In this document: positions 17,995-31,494 of the stretch, piece after piece
Layout of the letters: the number at the start of each line of letters is the position of its first letter
How positions within the stretch are numbered: the first letter of the stretch is position 1
Origin: Bradyrhizobium retamae
GTDB taxonomy: Bacteria; Pseudomonadota; Alphaproteobacteria; Rhizobiales; Xanthobacteraceae
Assembly: GCF_001440415.1 (NCBI RefSeq)
Contig: NZ_LLYA01000002.1
Span: 62,001-126,000, forward strand
DNA length: 64,000 nt
Direction of reading: 5' to 3'
Program-made: the position numbers and the translations under genes
Notes under the pieces: model-generated
What the model was told of the DNA's origin: nothing
Seen by the model: only the letters and a program-made list of their open reading frames with translations
Databases searched by the model: none

Positions 17995-18942
17995 TCACTT
18001 GAACAGAGGCGTGCCTGGCACGAACGCATCGAACGCAGCCCAGAATTGCGCGCGGTAGCGGTCCTGCTCCTGCAGGATCTCGTGCTTGGAGCCTGCGATC
18101 ACCAAATGAGAGCCGGCGCGTAAGTGATAGGCGAACTCCTCAATCGCCGCCGTTGAAACGATGGTGTCGTTGCTGGCGGCCAGCATCAGGATCGGCTGGC
18201 GTATTTCGGACGGGTAGTTCACGCCGCGAAAGGTATTTATCGCCCGAAATGCGGTATCGGCCCACGCCACCGTCGGCGAGCCGATGCCCAGCGTCGGGTC
18301 TTCTTCCAGGATCGCGGCGTTGCGGGCGTAGCGCACGGGATCGCTGGTGAAGGGGTTGTTGATGAAAGATTCCGTTCCGGTCAGCGCATCGCTGCCGCCG
18401 GGCACGTAGCGGCCGCCCTGCCCCATCAGCCGCATGATCCGAAGCAGCGCCCGCGTCGGAAAGGACGTCGTGCGCCCCGGCAGGTCGATCATCGGCGCCG
18501 ACAGCACCATGCGGTCGAACCAGCGTTTTCCCGCATGCGCCACCCGCAGCATGACAGCGCCGCCCATCGAATGCGCGAGCGCGAAATACGGCGGCGGACA
18601 ATCCGGCAGCACCACCTGCTGCACGAAGGTCTCGACGTCCACTTCGAAATCGGCGAAGTCGCGGACATAGCCTTTGCGCGGATCGCGCAGGCGGCGCGAG
18701 GAATGACCCTGGCCGCGCCAGTCGATCATCGCCACCGCGAATCCGCGATCGCGCAAGTCGCGCACCGTCTCGAAATATTTCTCGATCTGCTCGCTGCGCC
18801 CGGTGAAGACGCAGACCGTGCCCTTGCGCCCCGCCGGCGGCGCCCAGCGCGCGAACCTCAGTTCCGCGCCGTCGGGCGTCTTGATGGTGCCCGAGACGAC
18901 GTCCTCCGGAACCGGATTGGCGGGGATGGAGACGAGCGTCAT
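17995..18942 (-). CDS. Alpha/beta hydrolase, S33/lysophospholipase type
   Basis: 315 residues. The nucleophile elbow is HSMGG, the Asp is in AASNDTIVS and the His in AGSKHEIL, giving a full triad; MIDWRGQGHSS is the oxyanion-side motif of PldB/monoglyceride-lipase-like enzymes. No signal peptide, so cytoplasmic. Divergent from the hsp20 gene across 246 bp. Substrate is probably a lysophospholipid or monoacylglycerol, by family only. Confidence 0.85.
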   Translation of the reverse strand: MTLVSIPANPVPEDVVSGTIKTPDGAELRFARWAPPAGRKGTVCVFTGRSEQIEKYFETVRDLRDRGFAVAMIDWRGQGHSSRRLRDPRKGYVRDFADFEVDVETFVQQVVLPDCPPPYFALAHSMGGAVMLRVAHAGKRWFDRMVLSAPMIDLPGRTTSFPTRALLRIMRLMGQGGRYVPGGSDALTGTESFINNPFTSDPVRYARNAAILEEDPTLGIGSPTVAWADTAFRAINTFRGVNYPSEIRQPILMLAASNDTIVSTAAIEEFAYHLRAGSHLVIAGSKHEILQEQDRYRAQFWAAFDAFVPGTPLFK

Positions 18943-19165
18943 GACGGGAACCGACTAGGTGAAAAGGGCTGAAAATCAAGGCGGGAGCGTAAAAAAGGGC
19001 CTGTTTCGCCTCTCTTGAACGCCGTTTCACCCCTCCCATATCACTTCTGTGCAGGCCACTGCCAGTGTTTCGGAACCAAAGCCAAGGCTTCAAAAACCAA
19101 GGCTCCAAAAACTGAGGCTGCACAGGACTACAGCCCGGCCCGATGGCGGGCGGGTAATTGCAACA

Positions 19166-19182
19166 GTCGCTCAATGGAGGAC
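19166..19182 (+). promoter_or_regulatory. ROSE-type RNA thermometer hairpin at the hsp20 ribosome site
   Basis: GTCGCTCAATGGAGGAC folds as GUC-(G)-CUC / GAG-GAC with a bulged G, sequestering the GGAGG ribosome site 6 nt before the ATG. The UYGCU (TCGCT) and GGAGGA pairing with a bulged G is the diagnostic 3' hairpin of ROSE elements that repress Bradyrhizobium small heat-shock genes at low temperature. An additional hairpin (GCCCG...CGGGC) lies just upstream at about 19134-19154. Confidence 0.8.
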
Positions 19183-19188
19183 TATCCT

Positions 19189-19656
19189 ATGCGTACCTAC
19201 GATCTTACCCCGTTTTATCGTTCCACCGTCGGCTTCGACCGCTTCTTCAACCTGCTCGATCAGGTGACCTCCGACGGCAGCCCCGGTTATCCGCCCTACA
19301 ACATCGAGCGCACCGGTGAGAACGCCTACCGCATCAGCGTTGCGGTTTCCGGCTTCTCGCAGGGCGAGCTTTCGATCGTCGCGAAGGAAAACACGCTGAC
19401 GATCAAGGGCGAGAAAACCGCCAACGAGAACGGCAAGGACAAATCCGAAGTGCTCTACCGCGGCATCGCCGCACGCGCCTTCGAGCGCGTCTTCCAGCTT
19501 GCCGATTTCGTGCAGGTGAAGAACGCCTCGCTCGAGAACGGCCTGCTCCACGTCGATCTCGTCCGCGAGATCCCCGAGGCCAAGAAGCCGCGCAGCATTC
19601 CGATCAATTCGGGCGCGCAGGCCCCGCAGGTGGTCGACGCTTCAGTCGCCGCGTAA
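19189..19656 (+). CDS. Small heat-shock protein, Hsp20/alpha-crystallin family
   Basis: 155 residues from ATG 19189. The N-terminus MRTYDLTPFYRSTVGFDRFF is that of IbpA/HspA-like class A rhizobial sHsps; the alpha-crystallin domain (about 38-130) includes YRISVAVSGF, the ENTLTIKGEK core and GIAARAFERVFQLAD, and the tail has the IPIN (I-x-I/V) oligomerisation motif. It is an ATP-independent holdase. Regulation by the ROSE hairpin overlapping its ribosome site is strongly indicated. A rho-independent terminator follows. Confidence 0.93.
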   Translation: MRTYDLTPFYRSTVGFDRFFNLLDQVTSDGSPGYPPYNIERTGENAYRISVAVSGFSQGELSIVAKENTLTIKGEKTANENGKDKSEVLYRGIAARAFERVFQLADFVQVKNASLENGLLHVDLVREIPEAKKPRSIPINSGAQAPQVVDASVAA

Positions 19657-19690
19657 CACGGTAGGTTCAGCCGGTATTGGCTGAACGCGA

Positions 19691-19719
19691 AACGCCCCGG
19701 GGAGACCGGGGCGTTTTTT
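19691..19719 (+). terminator. Rho-independent terminator after hsp20
   Basis: AACGCCCCGG-GGAGA-CCGGGGCGTT followed by TTTT: a perfect 10-bp stem with a T run. Confidence 0.9.
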
Positions 19720-19913
19720 GTGCGCGCATCACGAAGACGACGCAATCCGGCTCCGCTCATTAACAGCGAATTTAAATGATGTCCGCTTCTGCAACGACTA
19801 TTCGACCGCGTGCCCGGCACCGGCGGCGCCGAGACGCGTAACGTTTGCAGTTCGACGACGTATTCACCTTCGCACCCAGCGCTTCAACAGACGTATCAAA
19901 TCAGGAGAGATCG

Positions 19914-20690
19914 ATGACAAGGTTACGGATCGTTGCGGCGCTCGCCGCTAGTGTGTTTGCAGGATCGTTCGGCGTACTCACCACGCCGGCGCAGGCCGCG
20001 GCACCGGTCAAAGTGAAAAATGTCGTGCTGGTGCACGGCGCCTGGGCCGACGGATCGAGCTGGTCGAAAGTCATTCCGCGGCTGCAGGCAGCGGGACTTC
20101 ACGTCACGGCCGTCCAAAATCCGCTGACGTCGCTGGAAGATTCCGTAGCCGCCACACGCCGCGCGCTGGCGCAGCAGGACGGGCCGACCGTGCTGGTGGC
20201 GCATTCCTGGGGCGGCACCGTGATCAGCGAAGTCGGCACCGACCCGAAGGTCACGGGGCTCGTCTATATCGCGGCGCGCGCGCCCGATGCGGGCGAGGAT
20301 TTCGTTGCGCTCTCGCAGAAATTTCCAACGGGGCCGGTGCGGGCCGGCGTTCAGGAGCATGACGGCTTCACCAAATTGTCCGAGGACGCATTCCTGAAAT
20401 ACTTCGCCAATGGCGTCGACCGGAAGACGGCGGAAGTCCTCTACGCCGTGCAGGAGCCGACCGCGGCATCCCTGTTCACCGGCCGCACCACCGCGGCCGC
20501 CTGGCGCAGCAAGCCGAGCTGGTACGCCGTGTCGAAACAGGACTACACCATCAATCCCGATCTCGAGCGGTATCTCGCCAAGCGGATGAATGCCACGACG
20601 GTCGAACTGGAGGCCGGCCACCTGTCACTGGTCTCTCAGGCCGACAAGGTCGCCGACCTGATCCTGGCCGCCGCCGGGCAGCACGAATAG
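19914..20690 (+). CDS. Secreted alpha/beta hydrolase
   Basis: 258 residues from ATG 19914 with AGGAGAGA upstream. A signal peptide (MTRLRIVAALAASVFAGSFG) is cleaved probably after QAA near residue 28. Then VVLVHGAWADGSSWSKV (oxyanion HG motif), nucleophile elbow AHSWGG, and the catalytic His near the C-terminus in EAGHLSLV. It is of the pyrethroid-hydrolase/esterase EstC-like group. Periplasmic location is inferred; the substrate is unknown. A terminator almost identical to that of hsp20 follows. Confidence 0.85.
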   Translation: MTRLRIVAALAASVFAGSFGVLTTPAQAAAPVKVKNVVLVHGAWADGSSWSKVIPRLQAAGLHVTAVQNPLTSLEDSVAATRRALAQQDGPTVLVAHSWGGTVISEVGTDPKVTGLVYIAARAPDAGEDFVALSQKFPTGPVRAGVQEHDGFTKLSEDAFLKYFANGVDRKTAEVLYAVQEPTAASLFTGRTTAAAWRSKPSWYAVSKQDYTINPDLERYLAKRMNATTVELEAGHLSLVSQADKVADLILAAAGQHE

Positions 20691-20705
20691 CCCATCGCAA
20701 TGAAA

Positions 20706-20732
20706 AACGCCCGGGGAGACCGGGGCGTTTTT
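20706..20732 (+). terminator. Rho-independent terminator after the secreted hydrolase
   Basis: AACGCCCGG-GGAGA-CCGGGGCGTTTTT, differing from the hsp20 terminator by one missing C in the left arm. It also stops at the end of the converging gene at 20754 and may serve both strands (A-run AAAAA on the other side). Confidence 0.85.
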
Positions 20733-20753
20733 GAAGATCCGTAGATGGGGTGC

Positions 20754-21494
20754 CTACTCCAGCGCCTGCACATCAGGCATCGCCTGCGTCGGCGCAATCT
20801 GCGGGGCGGGCTTGGCCGGGACCGAACCGGTCACCGCCGGCGACGCCGCGGCCTGAACTTCGGTCGGCTTCGGCGCAGGCGCAGCAGCCTGCTTGGCCGG
20901 CGCCGGTGCAGGCTTGGCTGCGACCGGACTGGCTTTCGGCATCGGCACCGCGCGGCTCGCGACATGGGAGGCCGGCCGCTGCGGCCGCGGCGCGGCCTGG
21001 ACATTGGCCGGGGTGGCCGGCGCGTGGGCCTGCGGCGGCGGAGCCCCCGGAGTTGCCGGAAGCGCGCTGTGCTCCTCGTAGAAATTGTCGCCCATCCGGT
21101 AGGACGGCACGAAACGGATGATCCGGCCGTTGCGTGCGTCGATCACCAGCCGGCCGTCCTCGCCGCCGCGGTCGAGCGCCGCAATCGTGTAAACGAAGCC
21201 GCGCAGCCTCGGGATACCGAGCGGCGAGAATCCGTTATCGCGCAGCACGGAATAGACTTCCGTCGACGGCAACAGTCCTGGACCGTCTCCATACTGCGGC
21301 ACGGCTCCGTAGCGCGGCCCGGGCTCGTAGTACGGCCCGGGAACCGATTGCGGTGCCACCGCATAGGGAGCGTCGAAATCCGATGCCGCCCTGTATGGCG
21401 AGCGCCCGATCTCATAGGGCCCGGGCACCTGCGCCTGCGCGCCGCCCACAAGAAGGACCAGTCCCGCCGCCAAAGATCCCGTGAACAACTTCAT
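20754..21494 (-). CDS. Secreted proline/alanine-rich protein of unknown function
   Basis: 246 residues from the ATG at 21494. Signal peptide MKLFTGSLAAGLVLLVGG, cleaved after AQA. A Pro/Tyr/Gly-rich segment (residues about 22-75) is followed by a compact conserved part (about 78-145: VYSVLRDNGFSPLGIPRLRG, IAALDRGGEDGRLVIDARNG) that looks like a small periplasmic or PepSY-like fold, then a roughly 100-residue Ala/Pro-rich low-complexity tail. Common as hypothetical in Bradyrhizobium; function unknown. The ATG is preferred to upstream starts because it opens the signal peptide. Confidence 0.75.
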   Translation of the reverse strand: MKLFTGSLAAGLVLLVGGAQAQVPGPYEIGRSPYRAASDFDAPYAVAPQSVPGPYYEPGPRYGAVPQYGDGPGLLPSTEVYSVLRDNGFSPLGIPRLRGFVYTIAALDRGGEDGRLVIDARNGRIIRFVPSYRMGDNFYEEHSALPATPGAPPPQAHAPATPANVQAAPRPQRPASHVASRAVPMPKASPVAAKPAPAPAKQAAAPAPKPTEVQAAASPAVTGSVPAKPAPQIAPTQAMPDVQALE

Positions 21495-21973
21495 CACCGA
21501 AAGCTCCTGTAAGCCCCGCAGCCTCCGGACCGCAGCCGGAGCATTTTGCTCACTCGCCGACGGCCCAAGGCGAATTTCATTGCGAAATCCGGCGGTCCTT
21601 GGGCCGGATCGGGGCGCCGCTGCCGCAAAACCCCAGCGGGCGGCTTTTCCCCGGGCCATCAAGCGCCGATCCGCATGCGGGCGAGGACTTTCACGCGCTT
21701 GTGTGATAAAGAAAAATTTGGCATGGTCGAAGTTAGGACAGTATCACTGTCTCAATTGCGGAGCCGTCCCGGCACAGGGATTGCAACGAAACCGTGGCGA
21801 CACGAGCTCCAGGGCAGTGCAGGCAAGGCCGTTCCTCAGGGACGTTGAACGCCCAAGCCTGAATTTAAGAAATTGCGGCTCGCGGCGGACGAGCGGTGGC
21901 CCGGTGGGTGCCGCAAGCGTCCAAGGTGCGCCGACGATGCGGTGAGGCCCTTAGCCTTTTTGAGAGGAATGAG
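21495..21973. other. gltB upstream interval without a gene
   Basis: 479 bp. The left half holds a GC-rich hairpin around GCCCAAGG...CCTTGGGC (about 21566-21605). The right half holds the dyad GACAGT-ATC-ACTGTC (21737-21751) and the -24/-12-like element at 21770-21785. ORFs here are short and lack coding character. Confidence 0.6.
21770..21785 (+). promoter_or_regulatory. Sigma54-like (-24/-12) promoter candidate for gltBD
   Basis: CGGCAC-AGGGA-TTGCA matches TGGCAC-N5-TTGCA at all but the first base, with invariant GG and GC correctly spaced. It would start transcription near 21797, about 177 nt before gltB. Plausible for an ammonia-assimilation operon, but single matches of this length can arise by chance. 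Confidence 0.4.
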
Positions 21974-26707
<4,734 letters not shown>

Positions 26708-26718
26708 TTACACCAGCC

Positions 26719-26803
26719 CGTCATTGCGAGCGCAGCGAAGCAATCCATAGCGCCACAAGCCGAACCATGGATTGCTTCGTCGATAACGCTCCTCGCGATG
26801 ATG
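26719..26803. repeat. Dispersed palindromic repeat, family B, copy 2
   Basis: GTCATTGCGAGCGCAGCGAA and CAATCCATAG on the left, CCATGGATTGCTTCGTCG and CTCCTCGCGATGA on the right, forming a hairpin between gltB and gltD. Its right edge overlaps the earliest in-frame gltD start (ATG 26798). Confidence 0.85.
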
Positions 26804-26857
26804 GAGGGTGACGGAAACAGACAGATGCGAACGAGAGATGCAGGGGCATCAGGTTTA

Positions 26858-28315
26858 ATGGGCAAGATCACAGGTTTTCTCGAGATCGACCGGAACGAAC
26901 GCAAGTATGCGCCGGTCGCCGAGCGGTTGAAGCATTATCGCGAATTCGTCATTCCCCTGAGCGAGAAGGACACCCGCGACCAGGCTGCGCGGTGCATGAA
27001 CTGCGGCATCCCCTATTGCCACGGCACCGGCTCGGTGGCGCCGGGCACGCCGGGCTGTCCGGTCAATAACCAGATCCCCGATTTCAACGACCTCGTTTAT
27101 CAGGGCAACTGGGAAGAAGCCTCGCGCAACCTGCACTCGACCAACAATTTCCCGGAGTTCACCGGCCGCATCTGCCCGGCGCCGTGCGAGGCATCCTGCA
27201 CGCTCAACATCGACGACAACCCGGTCACCATCAAGACGATCGAATGCGCGATCGTCGACCGAGCCTGGGACAATGGCTGGCTGAAGCCGGAAGTCGCGCC
27301 GGCCAAGACCGGCAAGAAGGTCGCGATCGTCGGCTCCGGCCCTGCAGGCCTTGCGGCCGCGCAGCAGCTCGCGCGCGCCGGCCATGACGTCCACGTCTAC
27401 GAGAAGTTCGCCAAGGCCGGCGGATTGCTTCGTTACGGCATTCCCGACTTCAAGATGGAAAAGCACATCATCGACCGCCGCGTGGCGCAAATGGAGGCCG
27501 AGGGCGTGACGTTCCACTACGGCGTCCATATCGGCGGCACTTCGCAAGGCGCCATCGATCCGCGCGAGCTGCTCAACCAGTATGACGCGGTAGCCTTGAC
27601 CGGCGGCGCCGAAGCCGGCCGCGATCTGCCGATCCCCGGCCGCGATCTCGACGGCATCCATTTTGCGATGGACTTCCTGCCGCAGCAGAACCGCCGCGTC
27701 TCCTCCGAGCCGCTCGGCGACGTCAAGGATATCCTGGCCGGCGGCAAGCATGTCGTCGTGATCGGCGGTGGCGACACCGGCTCCGACTGCATCGGAACCT
27801 CGTTCCGGCAGGGTGCGAAGTCCGTAACCCAGCTCGAAATCATGCCGGCGCCGCCCGAGCACGAGAACAAGGGCGTGACTTGGCCGAACTGGCCCTTGAA
27901 GATGCGGACCTCGTCGAGCCAAGCCGAAGGCGCGAGCCGCGAATACGCGGTGCTGACGCAAAAATTCTCAGGCGTTGACGGCAAGGTGCAAAAGCTGCAC
28001 TGCGTGAAGGTCGACGACAAGTTCAAGCCGATTGCGGGCACCGAATTTGAGCTCGAAGCGCAGCTCGTGCTGCTCGCCATGGGCTTCGTGCACCCGGTGC
28101 ACGACGGCATGCTGAAGACGCTGGGCGTCGACCTCGACCAGCGCGGCAACGTCCGCGCCAACATAGCCGACTACAAGACCTCGCTGCCGAACGTCTTCTC
28201 CGCAGGCGACATGCGCCGCGGGCAGTCGCTGGTGGTGTGGGCAATCCGTGAGGGCCGGCTGTGCGCGCGAGCGATCGATCAGTATCTGATGGGGAAGACG
28301 GACCTGCCGCGGTAG
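26858..28315 (+). CDS. gltD: Glutamate synthase (NADPH) small subunit
   Basis: 485 residues from ATG 26858, where family homology begins ([20 protein letters not shown]). Starts at 26798/26801 would add 20 non-conserved residues partly encoded by a repeat; no strong ribosome site distinguishes them. The FeS domain has [17 protein letters not shown] and CPAPCEASC (two 4Fe-4S clusters), then an FAD Rossmann motif [14 protein letters not shown] (about 150) and an NADPH motif [13 protein letters not shown] (about 295). It oxidises NADPH and feeds electrons to GltB. Confidence 0.95.
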   Translation: MGKITGFLEIDRNERKYAPVAERLKHYREFVIPLSEKDTRDQAARCMNCGIPYCHGTGSVAPGTPGCPVNNQIPDFNDLVYQGNWEEASRNLHSTNNFPEFTGRICPAPCEASCTLNIDDNPVTIKTIECAIVDRAWDNGWLKPEVAPAKTGKKVAIVGSGPAGLAAAQQLARAGHDVHVYEKFAKAGGLLRYGIPDFKMEKHIIDRRVAQMEAEGVTFHYGVHIGGTSQGAIDPRELLNQYDAVALTGGAEAGRDLPIPGRDLDGIHFAMDFLPQQNRRVSSEPLGDVKDILAGGKHVVVIGGGDTGSDCIGTSFRQGAKSVTQLEIMPAPPEHENKGVTWPNWPLKMRTSSSQAEGASREYAVLTQKFSGVDGKVQKLHCVKVDDKFKPIAGTEFELEAQLVLLAMGFVHPVHDGMLKTLGVDLDQRGNVRANIADYKTSLPNVFSAGDMRRGQSLVVWAIREGRLCARAIDQYLMGKTDLPR

Positions 28316-28345
28316 TGAGACGCGAAACGGGCCACGTTCACAACT

Positions 28346-28432
28346 GTCATGCCCGGACTTGATCCGGGCATCCATCAATCTTCATCAGACTCTCGCTAAG
28401 GGATGGATTGCCGGGTCAAGCCCGGCAATGAC
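28346..28432. repeat. Dispersed palindromic repeat, family C
   Basis: GTCATGCCCGGACTTGATCC to GTCAAGCCCGGCAATGAC: inverted ends enclosing GGGCATCCATC and GGATGGATTGCCGGG. Single copy in the window; the type is widespread in Bradyrhizobium-like genomes. Confidence 0.75.
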
Positions 28433-28452
28433 GAGCTTGGGCGTCGGCAGCC

Positions 28453-30156
28453 CTAGTGCTGCAATCTCACCCCCAGCATTACCACCGTCGATGCTGTGCT
28501 ATTCCCCTGCAAATTCGAATCCAGCCAGTCGCGCCGCAGCGTGCCCCTGAGCCAGACGTTGCGGTTCATCTTGTAGATGGCCTCGCCTGACACCGCGTAG
28601 ATCTTGTCGCGCCTGGGATTGCCCTGATAGTCGAGCGAGCCCCAGGTGAACTTGCCGATCGCGGTCAGCCAGCGGCGGAAGTCGTGGTCGACTTCGACGG
28701 TGTAGACATGCGTCAGGACGCCCGACGTGCCTGGCAGCGTGGTCTCCGTGATCGTGGTGTCGGAATAGAATTTTGCCGTCGTCAGCGGCGTTGCGGTCCA
28801 GACCAGCGAGGACGAGACGAGCAGGCCTTCCAGGCGATCGAGCCTCGGATCGACGTAGTCGCGCGCGGCATAGCCGACGGCGATTTCGCCGGTCAACAGC
28901 CGCGAGAATTCGAAGCTGGTGCCGCCCTTGACGTAGCCGCCACTGGAATCGCGCGCAAATCCGCTGCGGTCGAGCCTGACGTCATGCACGCGGCTGTCGC
29001 CCTGCACTTCCACGAACGGCTTTATGCCCGGCTTCAAATCATAGCTGACGCGGCCGACGCCGCCATACTGGTTGAAGTTACGGTCGTCGTTGGTCGTTGA
29101 AGTGCCGTCGGTGAGCTTTGAATTGGTATAGTCGGTGCGGTCGACGGTGGCGCCGGCAGAAACCTGCAGCCGGTTGAAGCTCTGGTCGACGCCTAAAGTC
29201 GTGCCAACCGTGGTGAGGATCGGATATCTGGCGAGACCGGCCTGCACGTTCGGGCTGCCGGGATTGTCCGTCGAGACGAACAAGCGTCCCTGCGCGGTCA
29301 GCCTCGTGTCGCGGCTGACGTCGAGCCGGCCGTCGACATGGCCGATGAAGTTGGGCCGGTCGACATCGAGCGGCGCCGACAGCGGCGTGCCGTCCGCGTT
29401 CGGCGTGAGATTGCTGCCGTAGCCGGTGAAGGAGCCGCGGAGATCGGCCACCAGCGCATGACGCTCCCAGTCGGAGACCACCAAGAATTCCGGCGCGATC
29501 ACGTAGAACGGCTTGCCTTGCGCCGGGACGAGCCGGCCGGGATTGGTGTCGTAGCCGCCCGAGAATTCGACCGCGGATTTGATCAGAAAGCTGCCGGCGT
29601 AATCGCCGACCGCGCCGAACGGATCGTCATCGATCCTGAGACGCTTGCGCGGCGGCTGTCCCACGACCGTGCCCGCCATCGCCGGCGGGATCGGGGTTCT
29701 GTGCGCTGATTCCGATGGGGCAATCGACAGCCGCAGCCGCGTGTTCGACGCAATCGGCGGCGGCGGACTACCGGGTCCGACCGGCGGCTTCGGCTTCGCC
29801 TGCCCCGGATAATATTTCGGCTTCTTGCGCTTGCGGTTGAGCGAATCGTAGCCGATGTCGGCTGCGCCGCTCGCGGCCGGCAGACCGTATTTCGGGATCT
29901 GTCCGATCCGCGACGGCGCGGGCTTGTCACTCTCTTGCAGCTTTGGGCTGTTGACGGGATCGTTCACCTCTGCCGCCGTCCGGCGCAGCGGCGAATCCGG
30001 CGGCAGCATCTGACTGGTCCGCCTTGAGCTGAACAGGTCCGACGTGACGGTTTGCGCTCGCGCTGCGGTTCCGGTCAGGACGAACAGCGCAAGGCACGGC
30101 AAGGCTGCGCGGAAGAGGCGCGCGCGGCCGTTCCGGCCCGATGCTGGCCCCGCCAT
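28453..30156 (-). CDS. Outer-membrane beta-barrel protein
   Basis: 567 residues from the ATG at 30156, which opens a good signal peptide (RNGRARLFRAALPCLALFVL, cleavage after ARA); an upstream start at 30222 would add 22 residues. A Pro/Lys-rich periplasmic segment (about 60-170) precedes a barrel of alternating strands such as FSGGYDTNPG, LTAQGRLFVSTD, VYTVEVDHDF, ending with a C-terminal aromatic-like strand MLGVRLQH. It resembles the BBP2_2 outer-membrane barrel family found in rhizobia; role unknown, possibly surface polysaccharide related. Convergent with gltD. Confidence 0.8.
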   Translation of the reverse strand: MAGPASGRNGRARLFRAALPCLALFVLTGTAARAQTVTSDLFSSRRTSQMLPPDSPLRRTAAEVNDPVNSPKLQESDKPAPSRIGQIPKYGLPAASGAADIGYDSLNRKRKKPKYYPGQAKPKPPVGPGSPPPPIASNTRLRLSIAPSESAHRTPIPPAMAGTVVGQPPRKRLRIDDDPFGAVGDYAGSFLIKSAVEFSGGYDTNPGRLVPAQGKPFYVIAPEFLVVSDWERHALVADLRGSFTGYGSNLTPNADGTPLSAPLDVDRPNFIGHVDGRLDVSRDTRLTAQGRLFVSTDNPGSPNVQAGLARYPILTTVGTTLGVDQSFNRLQVSAGATVDRTDYTNSKLTDGTSTTNDDRNFNQYGGVGRVSYDLKPGIKPFVEVQGDSRVHDVRLDRSGFARDSSGGYVKGGTSFEFSRLLTGEIAVGYAARDYVDPRLDRLEGLLVSSSLVWTATPLTTAKFYSDTTITETTLPGTSGVLTHVYTVEVDHDFRRWLTAIGKFTWGSLDYQGNPRRDKIYAVSGEAIYKMNRNVWLRGTLRRDWLDSNLQGNSTASTVVMLGVRLQH

Positions 30157-30350
30157 CACGATAAAATATACCCCAACAAAAACAGATACTTGGTGGACGA
30201 ACGCCGAACCCTCGCGGAACACGTCGTTAATGGAGTTAAAACAATTATGGTTAATGAGCCGTTGAGGGCGGCAGCCCCGCGTCGCTTCGCCGGACGGCCC
30301 ATGCTATGCAAGGATTCGGGGCGCGAAGCCCCTCCTTTCCTGGGACAGAC

Positions 30351-31364
30351 ATGGCCAATCCGAATCCGCTGATGGTACAATCATCCGGCTCTGAACCCGC
30401 TGATGCCGCCGTCCAATCGGCGCTGCGCACGCTCGATGCCGAGGGCAGCGGCATCGCCGCGATCGCGGCGGCGCTGCAGTCCGACCTTCGCGCATCCTTT
30501 GTCGCCGCCGTCGATCTGGTCCGGAACGCCAAGGGACGTCTGATCGTCACCGGGCTCGGCAAGTCGGGCCATATCGGCCGCAAGATCGCCGCGACCTTCG
30601 CCTCCACCGGCACGCCCGCCTTCTTCGTCCATGCGGCCGAAGCGAGCCATGGCGACCTCGGCATGATCACGCCGGACGATGTCATCCTGGCGCTATCGTG
30701 GTCCGGCGAGCAGCCGGAAATGAAGAATCTGATCACCTATGCCAAGCGCTTCCGTATTCCCGTGATCGCCATGACGGCGGAGCGCGAATCTTCCCTCGCC
30801 AAGGCGGCCGGCATCGCGCTGACGCTGCCAAAGGCGCGTGAGGCCTGCCCGCACAATCTCGCGCCGACCACTTCTTCCCTGATGATGCTGGCGCTCGGCG
30901 ACGCGCTGGCGATTGCATTGCTGGAAGGCCGCGGCTTTACCTCGGTCGATTTCAGCGTGCTGCATCCCGGCGGCAAGCTCGGCGCGCTCCTGAAATACAC
31001 CCGCGACCTCATGCACACCGGCGACGCTGTGCCGCTGAAGCCGCTCGGCACCAAGATGTCCGAGGCGCTGGTCGAGATGACGTCCAAGGGCTTTGGCTGT
31101 GTCGGTATTGTCGACGCTCGCGGACACATCGTCGGCATCGTCACCGACGGCGACCTGCGCCGCCATATGGGGCCGCAGCTCATGTCGGCCACCGTCGACG
31201 AAGTGATGACGAAAAATCCGAAGACGATCGACCGCGACGTGCTGGCCGGCGAGGCGCTGGAGATCCTCAACTCCTCGAAGATCACGACGCTGATCGTGAC
31301 CGACGCCAGCAAGCCGATCGGCATCGTGCACCTGCACGATTTCCTGCGCGCGGGTGTGGCGTAA
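30351..31364 (+). CDS. kdsD: Arabinose-5-phosphate isomerase, KpsF/GutQ family
   Basis: 337 residues from ATG 30351 (alternative ATG 30306 adds 15). SIS domain with TGLGKSGHIGRKIAATFAST and LALSWSGEQPEM, followed by two CBS domains (about 215-330, e.g. GFGCVGIVDARGHIVGIVTD and MTKNPKTIDRDVLAGEALE). It interconverts ribulose-5-phosphate and arabinose-5-phosphate, the first step to KDO for lipopolysaccharide. Divergent from the outer-membrane barrel gene across about 195 bp. Confidence 0.92.
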   Translation: MANPNPLMVQSSGSEPADAAVQSALRTLDAEGSGIAAIAAALQSDLRASFVAAVDLVRNAKGRLIVTGLGKSGHIGRKIAATFASTGTPAFFVHAAEASHGDLGMITPDDVILALSWSGEQPEMKNLITYAKRFRIPVIAMTAERESSLAKAAGIALTLPKAREACPHNLAPTTSSLMMLALGDALAIALLEGRGFTSVDFSVLHPGGKLGALLKYTRDLMHTGDAVPLKPLGTKMSEALVEMTSKGFGCVGIVDARGHIVGIVTDGDLRRHMGPQLMSATVDEVMTKNPKTIDRDVLAGEALEILNSSKITTLIVTDASKPIGIVHLHDFLRAGVA

Positions 31365-31380
31365 CTCCCGACCTCTCCCC

Positions 31381-31492
31381 GTCATTGCCTGCGACAAACG
31401 CGAAGCGTTTGCGCAAGGGAGCGCAAGCGACAAAGCAATCCACCTATCCGTTATGCCGCGAGATGGATTGCTTCGCTCCGCTCGCAATGACG
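31381..31492. repeat. Dispersed palindromic repeat, family B, copy 3
   Basis: GTCATTGCCTGCGACAAACG at the left and ATGGATTGCTTCGCTCCGCT, CGCAATGACG at the right; the loop contains an extra CGAAGCGTTTGCGC hairpin compared with copies 1 and 2. It lies between two convergent genes. Confidence 0.85.
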
Positions 31493-31494
31493 GG

